DNA from: Actinostola sp. cb2023
Taxonomy: Eukaryota > Cnidaria > Anthozoa > Actiniaria > Actinostolidae
Assembly: GCA_033675265.1 (NCBI GenBank)
Contig: JAUJYZ010000133.1
Location: 417,501 to 481,500, forward strand
Reading direction: 5' to 3'
Length of the DNA stretch: 64,000 nt
Both the position numbers and the translations under genes were made by a program. The notes under the pieces are model-generated. The model was not told where the DNA came from and did not search any database. It saw only the letters and a list, made by a program, of their open reading frames with translations. Numbering within the stretch: position 1 is the first letter of the stretch; every line of letters starts with the position of its first letter. Positions 33,168 through 44,500 of this stretch are shown piece after piece.

Positions 33168-35984
33168 CTGAAAATCAAAAATACCAATAATCAAATTATA
33201 AAAAATAAATAATTAGAATATAAAATTATAAAGTAAATAGACACCATTTACAATGTATGACATAAATGTATGTCTCTGGATCTGATGAACACTGTAAGTA
33301 AGTAAGTAAGTACAGTGGAACCTCTATAATACGTACGGACACTGAAGGGCCAGAAAAAAGTGTCTGTAATATAGAGCCTGTGTCCGTAATATTGTAGTCT
33401 CCCTCACAACTATTTTTAGTTCCGTCATGCAACTTGTGAGAGTTGTGGGACAACAGAACTAACATCAGTCCAGATCCGAGGGAGACTACTAAATAAATAA
33501 GCTAGTTCGGAGTTTAAGAATAAGGTTCAATGTGCATGTGATTTTATCCCGAATATATCACCTTCTTTTGTTATTTAAAAATAACACAAACGTTAACAAA
33601 AGAAGGTGATAAATTCGGGATAAAATCGCATGTGCACTGAACCTTATTCTTAAACTCTGAACTGCCCGGCGGCTTATATAGAGGTTATGATGATTTTGTC
33701 AGGACCTAAATAGTACTCATTTGTTATTATTATTTGTAATCAATCCCTGGAGATTTAAAGTACCAAGACATACAGTGGCCATCACATTAAAGGACAAAGA
33801 AGAGAAGCTACATGTACACGAGGAACAGGTTTGTTCTCAGGAACCAACATACATGGCCACCATGATGTCATGTGAAAACCAGCAATATTTTATTATTACT
33901 ACATACATGTACAGGTACTAATTACTTTTCCAATATTACTATTGCTATGGCGACTCACTTGCACATTGCACATTTGTCCAATATAAATATGACTTCAAGG
34001 AATGATACCACAATACCACAGATTCTAAAAGAAAAAAAAGAAAACACCTTTATTTTTGTACTGTTAGATCATCCCAACAGAAAGATGGTCTAGTGAAGAA
34101 AATAAAAGTTAGGCCAATTAAGTGTGTCTGATACAAAAGTAGCCTCCTTTGCAGCTGTTTTTCGTTTAGGTCCCCAGACTCCCCTCTCCAAAGGAGGCTA
34201 ATACAAAAGTGTATGGCCGGCCTTCAAAATACTATTAAATAACCAGTACGTAGTCCAAAATGCTACATAATTTCAATGAATCTCGGTTTATAGAATTCAA
34301 ACACTCCTACAAGTACACTTTGTTAACAATACAATTATTGTTTAAGTGTTTCAGAAGAGCCCCATTGTTGTATAAGCCCCAGTTGAAGTACTACATGTAT
34401 GTGTTTCTCTGGATATACTAATATTATATATACGGTATATATATGAATTAGGATGGTCATTGGTTGACTGCTGGTCACAATCTTCAAAACACGTACTTCA
34501 AATGGCCAGCAGTCGAATCGAAACAATTCTAAATGATTTCAAATATACATGTTTATATATATACATTATTATTATTATTATACATGTAATCTAGCATGCA
34601 TGCTCGAGAGTCCAGTGCATGGTGCTCTTTGGCAAGCTCACCGGTGGACTCTCGAGCATGGTTTAAATCTAGAGGGCTGCAATGTTTATCAGTCTGTGAT
34701 TGTCACCCTCAGATTAGTAACGTCTTTATTAGTCGGGCTTCCTGTGGAAGCTCTGACTCTAAAAATGCACTCCGTTCTTTGTCGTTGACCTCAAATCGCC
34801 AACTGGGTTCTACAGCGCATGCGCCCTGTGCCGGCCGCTAAGATAATCACTGAAGGCTCTAACAACATGGTTTATCAACACGAGAATTCACTTCTTCACA
34901 AACCTTGTTGGAGCTAGGAAGGTTATATGTCGTCTTGTTTTCAAAATAACCACAATAATTCATAGAGATATGGATTTTAATATCAATCCAGTACTAGTAC
35001 TGCAAAGGGTTTAGAGATCTTTAGAACTTTGTACGAAGTGAGTTGATACACGCAGTGAAGCGAACAGTTGTGAGGTTTTCAGACACTGAGCCGAGGTAAA
35101 CCCATATTTACACTTCATCCAAACATTGTTTAATCACTCTGCGATGTCTAGTTTATGTATACGTTATTTGTATTTGTATGGATATATTTATGGTACTATT
35201 AATAAACTATGTCATTGTTATTCATGATTCGCTGAGTTTGTGAAATCGCAGTACTGAAATTGCAAGGAAAGCATGTTTTACCGAGTCACGCAATAATCAC
35301 ACTAAGCTATCTATATTTAGTTCAAATAGGTTACATGTCAGTTAGAAGCCCGACTTCATGCTAGTAGAGCATCTAGTTTTTATTTTTTTATTTTAATCTT
35401 ACATTAAGTAAACCGCAATCCTTTTGTCTGCCTTGTCTGTAAGCAGTATGCCAATCCACCAAGTTGCTGAAATACAATAAAATCATTTGGTTTCAACAAC
35501 AGAAGCAATTATAGCAACAACAATAATAATACACAGTGGCATTCAATATATATATATTTGCATGGATATTTCAAGCTATTTTATGAATACATAAATATTT
35601 AGAGAATTTAAAGGCCCATCGCTTTGTACTTATAAAATAATGTAGATCTCCACTACTCCAGTATTTAAGGAATAAAAAGAGCAACATATGGCAACGTTAA
35701 TAATTAATACAGAACCACGTTGATAAGTTTTCAAGAACTCTATCATAGAATCTATAGTGATAAAGTGGATAGACACCGTACATAACGGCTTTGATAACGT
35801 TAAAGTACACGTAGACACTTGATCTCTCTTATAGAGATTATTAATTGCAATCGTCACAGAAATAGAAAATTAAATAGATTATATTTCGTTTCTCACCGAT
35901 ACTTGTAGCGAATCCCACAGCCCGTGTGAATGTAGTAAAATGGCGGCAAAAGAACGATCGATCGACCTCTTCACTGTTTGGCAT
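32933..35984 (-). CDS. TMEM72: TMEM72-like small membrane protein (whole gene, 4 exons)
   Basis: Coding exons, in order: 35984-35897, 35466-35403, 34024-33959, 33167-32933. Phases 1, 0/2 and 2 fit at all joins, giving 150 aa. About four hydrophobic segments are seen: FTRAVGFATSI...WWIGILL, the segment VYLIICGIVVSFLEVIFIL, FVLYGCLSIVCYLHP, and AVIIGVFLDVTALFYLLLA, followed by a basic tail. The pattern 'KF.LY..LSI.C.LHP' and the final 'YFLL..RKK' motif match vertebrate TMEM72, whose role is unknown. It lies about 2.4 kb downstream of TSPAN33 on the same strand. Family call from memory of TMEM72; moderately confident. Confidence 0.72.
33310..33400. mobile_element. Tigger/pogo-like left end
   Basis: TACAGTGGAACCTCTATAAT then ACGTACGGACACTGAAGGGC matches the CAGTRGAACCTC end typical of pogo/Tigger elements. 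Only the left end is clear. Confidence 0.55.
33504..33663. mobile_element. 160-bp MITE with ~70-bp arms
   Basis: GTTCGGAGTTTAAGAATAAG and GTTCAATGTGCATGTG and ATTTTATCCCGAAT are matched inverted, with about 90% identity. It lies in the last intron of the TMEM72-like gene. Confidence 0.85.
33959..34024 (-). CDS. TMEM72: TMEM72-like exon 3
   Basis: 1 base, 21 codons, 2 bases; acceptor ttttttcttttag, donor GTGAGT. Encodes ICGIVVSFLEVIFILDKCAM, a membrane segment with an internal Glu, like TMEM72. Confidence 0.7.
34599..34660. mobile_element. 62-bp hairpin with CATGCTCGAG ends
   Basis: Stem CATGCTCGAGAGTCCA / TGGACTCTCGAGCATG, 16 bp perfect. It has the same terminal ten bases as the 102-bp hairpin at 28731, so both probably belong to one family. 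Confidence 0.7.
35403..35466 (-). CDS. TMEM72: TMEM72-like exon 2
   Basis: 2 bases, 20 codons, 2 bases; acceptor ttgtatttcag, donor TTAAT|GTAAGA. Completes the first hydrophobic segment (TWWIGILL) and begins the second. Confidence 0.66.
35897..35984 (-). CDS. TMEM72: TMEM72-like exon 1
   Basis: 29 codons plus one base, starting at ATG 35984-35982; donor ATCG|GTGAGA. Encodes MPNSEEVDRSFFCRHFTTF and the start of the first hydrophobic segment. Confidence 0.7.
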
Positions 35985-35999
35985 TTTCCCAAGCTTTCA

Positions 36000-37830
36000 A
36001 TATTCAATACACGCTATAATATATGCTGGTCATCTTTAAACACTCATTAATCGTTATCACAACTTTTAACACAGTGACTTTTATAACAAGGCGTTACCAA
36101 CCCTTTCGTCCCAGTCTTTATTGTTCTCTGAGGAACAGGTAGCCCAACCAAACACAGCACCAGGAGGCTCTAGGAGGCTCCATATAGTTTTAAGAACCTT
36201 TATACCAAATGTAAAAAGCATCTAATAGCTAATACAGATGTATAATTTGACACCCGTTCAGCCAACCATTTGACAGATCATGAGTTGGGGAATCGCTTTA
36301 TATAAAAATGATCACTCGAAGAGTTACCATAGCAATGCCATGCCAGCTTGAACAAAGGTCATTTTTTTCATAAAATCGATAAAAACGCACGGTTTACACT
36401 GTGAATCTTTTTAATACTCTTTATTATGAAAATTCTACACTTCACCTTTCATTTGACAAAGAACTGAAACATTCCACACTACAGAATTCAAAATATTGCA
36501 AAATATCGATTTTGCAAAATAAAGAAAAATCTGTAGTACCAATTTTTTCATATGGTGTTAATTACTGTAGCTTCATATTACAAAAAAATTGTAAAATTAT
36601 GAAAAGATTTTACCGTGGAGTTTCTTTTCAAAAAAGTTCGCCCGCGCATGACGTCATCAACATAAAAATTATTCAAGTTCCAATATTGCGCATGCTCATG
36701 GTCTTGCGCCAGTGCGCTTGCTTAAACTATATGTAGCCACCTTAAATTCAAATGAGAAAAAAGTGAGCATAAAATGGTAGCATGCCAAAGATTGAAATCA
36801 TGACCATCAAACTAGCAAATGACCATAACCCTCCTTACCCCACCCCCATCGCAAAATTGCAACAACAAAAAAGAAAGGAGAGGAAAGTTGGAGAAATTGG
36901 ACAATTCTGCAAGATATGCTGAGGCATCAACTCAAATTATGAAGAGGATGAAGATTTAGGCTTCTGTCTTCACTATGTCCCAATGCTAGTTCCTGATACA
37001 CTGTAGGTATAACTGACCCCCTCCAATTACCCCCCCCCCCCCTCCCCCCCCCCCCCCCCCCCCCCCAGGGATTTTGGTTTTGATTTTGCAGTATGATAAT
37101 AGCACTGAATCAACTTTTTATTATTATTTATTTATAACAATGAATGTGATTAAAATGTACATGTTTTTATATAACCATAGAATGAAGGATAACACAAATT
37201 AATATGCATTGTGTTAATTATTAATGGCAATTAACTAGCAAGTGGTTAAAAGAATTCTATATAAACACTGTAAAAAAGAGCACTTTACTTTTGTGACATT
37301 TCAAGCCCTATAGCCCTTCTCTTACTCCGACGAAGGGCTAAGGCTCGAAAACGCCAGTTTCATGGTGTTATAGATTTCCTTAACCCTGAAGTTAATTATT
37401 ATCTGACAACAAAATTAATATAAGAAATGTTGGAAAAATATTTTGGTATGAATAATAACATCATCTGATGAAAAAACATCTTGAAAAAAAACAACAACCA
37501 GTAATCACATTATCATCCCTGTGAGAGAGCGTTGTCTTTTCTCGTGAAATTTCCTTCTTAATTGTTCTGCATTCAATGACCATTACAACTGTAAACAGTA
37601 TCCTCTAAATAAAAAGCTCAATCATATATCATAAGGATATATAAAATAATGTATATATAACAAATCCATGGGTGTGTTAATTAAGAAGAAGGGGTGCTTT
37701 ATAGCTGGTGCCTATTTGCAATATGTGCTAGCGCTGGGTCCCCACAAGAAAAATTGCAATCACACATGCCACAGTGAACAACAACATAAGAGAGAGACTT
37801 GTGGAAAATAGTGAGCAAAAAATTGCTGAA
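36000..37830. other. Intergenic region between TSPAN33 and TMEM72-like genes
   Basis: No gene recognised. Holds a C run at 37030-37067 and an exact TGACGTCA near 36650, upstream of the TMEM72-like gene. Confidence 0.5.
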
Positions 37831-37842
37831 ATACAACACTCT

Positions 37843-38018
37843 AAAGGCCCGGACACACAGTACAACTTTTCTTGCAACGCTATGCGCAACAGTTGCAGAA
37901 GTAGGATCGAGTTCTACTTCTGCAACTGTTGTGCGCAACGTTTCATCGTGTGACATCCTAAAAAACTTTGTTGCGCGCAACGTTGCAAGAAAAGTTGTAT
38001 CGTGTGTATTAGGCCCTT
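37843..38018. mobile_element. ~176-bp MITE, hAT-like ends
   Basis: Arms GGCCCGGACACACAGTACAA and TTTTCTTGCAACG against complement CGTTGCAAGAAAAGTTGTAT...AGGCCC; an inner CAACAGTTGCAGAAGTAG palindrome. Confidence 0.8.
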
Positions 38019-38422
38019 TTTCACTCTCACAGGCCGGGGCGGTCCTAATATTGGAAAATGCATTGACTTTTTTTACCAGTGTCTGGAACTTAATGAGAAC
38101 CCATCAGGTGCACATCCAGGCAAGTTTAACTGGTTTACATTATTACAAAACTGGTTTACAAAACTGGTTTACAAAACTGGTCCATAACAATATATTATTA
38201 TTATTATTGTTATAATTACTATTCAGGTCTCATCCAAATAATTGGTATAACCATAGGCTGATTTGAAGATAATAGTTATGCTAATCATGAGGCGAAATAT
38301 AAAGAGAATTAGATCCTCCTATATGTAAACCAGTCAATATGTTTCTGAATGGATGTGTGGTTATTTGTGTGGTATATAATAAGGGTGTACAAGCTAGATA
38401 TAGTGTGATGTGACGTGATGTC

Positions 38423-38509
38423 TCAGTGCGAAGGATAATCTCTGTTCCATCTCTTTTTCTGCATTTTGATGTCCGACATGAGGCTGTTTGCAAAACAGAT
38501 TCCCATGAT
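38423..38509 (-). CDS. TSPAN33: TSPAN33 exon 8
   Basis: 28 codons and TGA; acceptor ttgtttcag. IMGICFANSLMSDIKMQKKR, the end of segment 4 and the short cytosolic tail. Confidence 0.9.
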   Translation of the reverse strand: MMGICFANSLMSDIKMQKKRWNRDYPSH

Positions 38510-41500
38510 CTGAAACAACAACAAAAAACATATTTATGAGCCACAGACAATAGAGCTGTTCACATCTTTGTTTTGTACTATGAACCACAGGTATCCCAAC
38601 CCACAGGTATCCCCCAAGCCACAGGTATCCCAAGCCACAGGTATCCCAAGCCACAGGTATCCCCCAAGTATCCCCACAGGTATCCCAAGCCACAGGTATC
38701 CCAAGCCACAGGTATCCCAAGCCACAGGTATCCCAAACCATAGGTATCCCAAGCCACAGGCATCCCAAGCCACAGGCATCCCAAGCCACAGGTATCCCAA
38801 GCCACAGGTATCCCAAGCCACAGGTATCCCAAGCCACAGGTATCCCAAGCCACAGGTATCCCAAACCACAGGTATCCCAAACCACAGGTATCCCAAGCCA
38901 CAGGTATCCCAAACCACAAAAAAGGTTTTTCATCATCCCAAGCCACAGCATCCCAAGATTTTCAAAGTGGTATCTCAAACCACATATAGTGTTCCCAAAC
39001 CACAAAAAAGGTTTTTCATCACCAGCATAAGATTTTCAAAGTGGAAACATATAGTGTTAAATTTTATATAGTGTAGCCTTCACCAATGAGTTACATGTAT
39101 GCAAGCACCCGGGAGGCTACTAAGCACGAGAGAAGTGATGCCAAGTGTGACTCTAGCTTCTTTCTTTTATAACATAGCCGTATAACTCAACCTGAACAAA
39201 TTCAACATTCCTTGACAATTCCCTGACCTTGAATGGGTTTTAGAAATTGCCCGACTTTTCCCCTACCATGAGTTTCAACCCTGTAAATTAATTAGCCCAA
39301 TAAAGAACTGTACACATTTTTGTTGACTTGTACCTGTAATAACGCTACTCCAACAGCCACGCCACCAATGATGATCAAGTTTTCCTTGAACCAGTCTTTG
39401 ACAGAATCCACACAGCCTTTGGTATAGATTTTGCTGCTTCTGTCAGAACTCTGTCAACAGAAAGTGTACATGTACATTATAATACATTATTGAAGGGCCG
39501 GGTTAGCGAAAGAAAAGTGTACTAAGTGATCAAAACCTAAATTCTCCTCAAGGAGAATTTAGAATTGTAAAGGACAATTTTAATGTTGATCACTTACACT
39601 AATTTTCCCCCCCATCTGCTGGTGTTTACAGTATGAAATTTTGATGTTGATCAATGATGCTGATGATCAATGATGCTGATGATCAATGATGCTGATGATT
39701 AATGATGCTGATGATCAAATGATGCTGATGATCAATGATGCTGATGATGCTGATGATTAATGATGCTGATGATCAATGATGCTGCCCAGGATTAGAAGTG
39801 CTTGTTGATGGAAGTGAATGTCATATTGATGATGATACATGTCTGATGATGATCCCCCCCCCCCCCCCCCCCCCCCCCCCCCAGAAAATTATGAAATCTA
39901 TAGAAGCTCGAAAATACAATTTCCATCCATTCTGGGCATCAAATGGTGGGGAATAAAGCGTTCAATCACGGAACAGCTTTTACTTCCGGTCTATCACACG
40001 TTAAACGTCGAACCTGTCATGTGCCGTACCTAATTGTTGAATTAAGTTCTACAAAAGAGCGGCGTCTGACTCAGTTTGGTGCGGCAGATTCTATTTGGTT
40101 CGACAGCTATAAAAAATTTGACAGGGCCTGTCACACTATCCGACATTAGAGCGGCTGAGTCAGACGCCGCTCTTCCGATGTGCTGAACTAATAAAGTTTT
40201 CTCACAATTCTTCAGTACGTTCTTCTGCGCATGCTCTTGAACTATACTTTCATTTGCATTTGCTTCAGTTCGACCGAATTAAGTTCAACGTTCGGCTCAA
40301 CCTGTCGAACTTAATTATTTGGGTCAACTCAAATTTCAATTAGGTACGGCACATGACGGGTTCAACGTTTGACCCTAGCCTAAGAAGAACGGTTGTTTTT
40401 CGTTCTAAAATAAATTTTCACCACTCAAAAAAATATATATTGGGCCAAACTCAAAGGGGGGGCACCGGCCCCCCATAAACCCCAACCCCCCTCCCCCCCT
40501 TGGATCCGCCCCTGGTGTGAGCTGATGATGGTCATGTAACACTAGAATACTTACCGATACACCTTTTTTCCTGATTTTGTAACCACATTGTCTGTTTATG
40601 GTGTCCTATAACAAGAATAATCACACTCTCAGAAAACAATATTTTAAAATAAAAAATGTCTCTCTTTTGTCTATTTGAAGGCCAGTACAATGTTCTATCC
40701 AAACAGCAATGTGTGTTGTGTTTACAGAAAGTGAGTGTAATTATCGCTCATACACGCGGACAAAACCAAGTGTTTTGCTACATGCAAAAACGGCCGCTTG
40801 AGTATACAATTATAGTTTTGAAAAATTCTGAACGCAGTCTGCTAAAATTAGAACTTATAGACTTTAAATTACGAACACAAAATTTTGGGGGCAAGGATGG
40901 TTCAAACCCACACCAAATCTTTCAAATTTTCTTCTGATCTCAAATTTCCTTCAAATTTCAATGTGTGTGCAATGCATGATGGTCTCGGACACAGTGTCTT
41001 TAATGGCATATCTACATGTAATAGTCAGTCATTACCACAGGGAGCCCACATTAATGTAATGTTACATTTGATGGCTAATATTTCAATGTGTGTGCAATGC
41101 ATCATGGTCTTGGACACAGTGTCTTTATGGCATATATCTACATGTAATAGTCACTTACTTCTTTGCAACATTACCACAGGGAGCCCACATTAATGTAATG
41201 TTACATTACAATGATCACTAATATTTCAATGTGTGTGCAATGCATGATGGTCTTGGACACAGTGTCTTTAATGGCATATCTACATGTAATAACTAGTCAC
41301 TTACTTCTTTGCAACATTACCACAGGGAGCCCACATTAATGTAATGTTATATTACAATGATCACTAATATTTCAATGTGTGTGCAATGCATGATGGTCTC
41401 GGACACAGTGTCTTTATGGCATATATCTACATGTAATAACTAGTCACTTACTTCTTTGCAACATTACCACAGGGAGCCCACATTAATGTAATGTTATATT

Positions 41501-44500
41501 ACAATGATCACTAATATTTCAATGTGTGTGCAATGCATGATGGTCTTGGACACAGTGTCTTTATGGCATATATCTACATGTAATAGTCACTTACTTCTTT
41601 GCAACATTACCACAGGGAGCCCACATTAATGTAATGTTACATTACAATGATCACTAATATTTCAATGTGTGTGCAATGCATGATGGTCTTGGACACAGTG
41701 TCTTTAATGGCATATCTACATGTAATAACTAGTCACTTACTTCTTTGCAACATTACCACAGGGAGCCCACATTAATGTAATGTTACATTACAATGATCAC
41801 TAATATTTCAATGTGTGTGCAATGCATGATGGTCTTGGACACAGTGTCTTTAATGGCATATATCTACATGTAATAACTAGTCACTTACTTCTTTGCAACA
41901 TTACCACAGGGAGCCCACATTAATGTAATGTTATATTACAATGATCACTAATATTTCAATGTGTGTGCAATGCATGATGGTCTTGGACACAGTGTCTTTA
42001 ATGGCATATCTACATGTAATAGTCACTTACTTCTTTGCAACATTACCACAGGGAGCCCACATTAATGTAATGTTATATTACAATGATCACTAATATTTCA
42101 ATGTGTGTGCAATGCATGATGGTCTCGGACACAGTGTCTTTATGGCATATATCTACATGTAATATAGTCACTTACTTCTTTGCAACATTACCACAGGGAG
42201 CCCACATTAATGTAATGTTACATTACAATGATCACTAATATTTCAATGTGTGTGTGCAATGCATGATGGTCTTGGACACAGTGTCTTTAATGGCATATCT
42301 ACATGTAATAGTCACTTACTTCTTTGCAACATTACCACAGGGAGCCCACATTAATGTAATGTTACATTACAATGATCACTAATATTTCAATGTGTGTGCA
42401 ATGCATGATGGTCTTGGACACAGTGTCTTTATGGCATATATCTACATGTAATAGTCACTTACTTCTTTGCAACATTACCACAGGGAGCCCACATTAATGT
42501 AATGTTACATTACAATGATCACTAATATTTCAATGTGTGTGCAATGCATGATGGTCTTGGACACAGTGTCTTTAATGGCATATCTACATGTAATAGTCAC
42601 TTACTTCTTTGCAACATTACCACAGGGAGCCCACATTAATGTAATGTTACATTACAATGATCACTAATATTTCAATGTGTGTGTGCAATGCATGATGGTC
42701 TTTTGACACGGTGTCTTTAATGGCATATCTACATGTAATAGTCACTTACTTCTTTGCAACATTACCACAGGGAGCCCACATTAATGTAATGTTACATTAC
42801 AATGATCACTAATATTTCAATGTGTGTGTGCAATGCATGATGGTCTTGGACACAGTGTCTTTATGGCATATCTACATGTAATAACTAGTCACTTACTTCT
42901 TTGCAACATTACCACAGGGAGCCCACATTAATGTAATGTTACATTACAATGATCACTAATATTTCAATGTGTGTGTGCAATGCATGATGGTCTTTGACAC
43001 GGTGTCTTTAATGGCATATCTACATGTAATAGTCACTTACTTCTTTGCAACATTACCACAGGGAGCCCACATTAATGTAATGTTACATTACAATGATCAC
43101 TAATATTTCAATGTGTGTGCAATGCATGATGGTCTTGGACACAGTGTCTTTATGGCATATATCTACATGTAATAGTCACTTACTTCTTTGCAACATTACC
43201 ACAGGGAGCCCACATTAATGTAATGTTACATTACAATGATCACTAATATTTCAATGTGTGTGTGCAATGCATGATGGTCTTGGACACAGTGTCTTTAATG
43301 GCATATCTACATGTAATAGTCACTTACTTCTTTGCAACATTACCACAGGAAGCCCACATTAATGTAATGTTACATTACAATGATCACTAATATTTCAATG
43401 TGTGTGTGCAATGCATGATGGTCTCGGACACAGTGTCTTTATGGCATATATCTACATGTAATAGTCACTTACTTCTTTGCAACATTACCACAGGGAGCCC
43501 ACATTAATGTAATGTTACATTACAATGATCACTAATATTTCAATGTGTGTGCAATGCATGATGGTCTTTGACACGGTGTCTTTAATGGCATATCTACATG
43601 TAATAGTCACTTACTTCTTTGCAACATTACCACAGGGAGCCCACATTAATGTAATGTTACATTACAATGATCACTAATATTTCAATGTGTGTGTGCAATG
43701 CATGATGGTCTTGACACACAGTGTCTTTAATGGCATATCTACATGTAATAGTCACTTACTTCTTTGCAACATTACCACAGGGAGCCCACATTAATGTAAT
43801 GTTACATTACAATGATCACTAATATTTCAATGTGTGTGTGCAATGCATGATGGTCTTTGACACAGTGTCTTTAATGGCATATCTACATGTAATAGTCACT
43901 TACTTCTTTGCAACATTACCACAGGGAGCCCACATTAATGTAATGTTACATTACAATGATCACTAATATTTCAATGTGTGTGCAATGCATGATGGTCTTG
44001 ACACAGTGTCTTTAATGGCATATATCTACATGTAATAGTCACTTACTTCTTTGCAACATTACCACAGGGAGCCCACATTAATGTAATGTTACATTACAAT
44101 GATCACTAATATTTCAATGTGTGTGCAATGCATGATGGTCTTGGACACAGTGTCTTTAATGGCATATCTACATGTAATAGTCACTTACTTCTTTGCTTTG
44201 CCATTACCACAGGGAGCCCACATTAATGTAATGTTATATTACAATGATCACTAATATTTCAATGTGTGTGTGCAATGCATGATGGTCTTTGACACAGTGT
44301 CTTTAATGGCATAAGTGTAAAAGTCACTTACTTCTTTGCAACATGAAAAGGGAACTCCGCAGCTCTCTGAACCAGGAGACGAACAGTTAAAGTAAATATT
44401 CTGATCCCAGTCATTGATGGTTCGACCTCCACAGCACTTAAACTAATAAAGAATATACTTATTTAGAAGGTTTGCATCAAATCCTGCAAAAGTCACATAT

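Noticed and set aside
35722..35836. Candidate alternative exon of the TMEM72-like gene (open, Tyr-rich frame)
   Set aside because: Poor acceptor and no good donor in phase. The exon at 35466-35403 has strong sites, fits phase and restores the family pattern.
38394..39071. Overlapping ORFs with WDTCGLGYLW / HRYPKPQVSQ repeats
   Set aside because: 16-bp array; open on both strands because of its composition, and it overlaps TSPAN33 exon 8 and intron 7.
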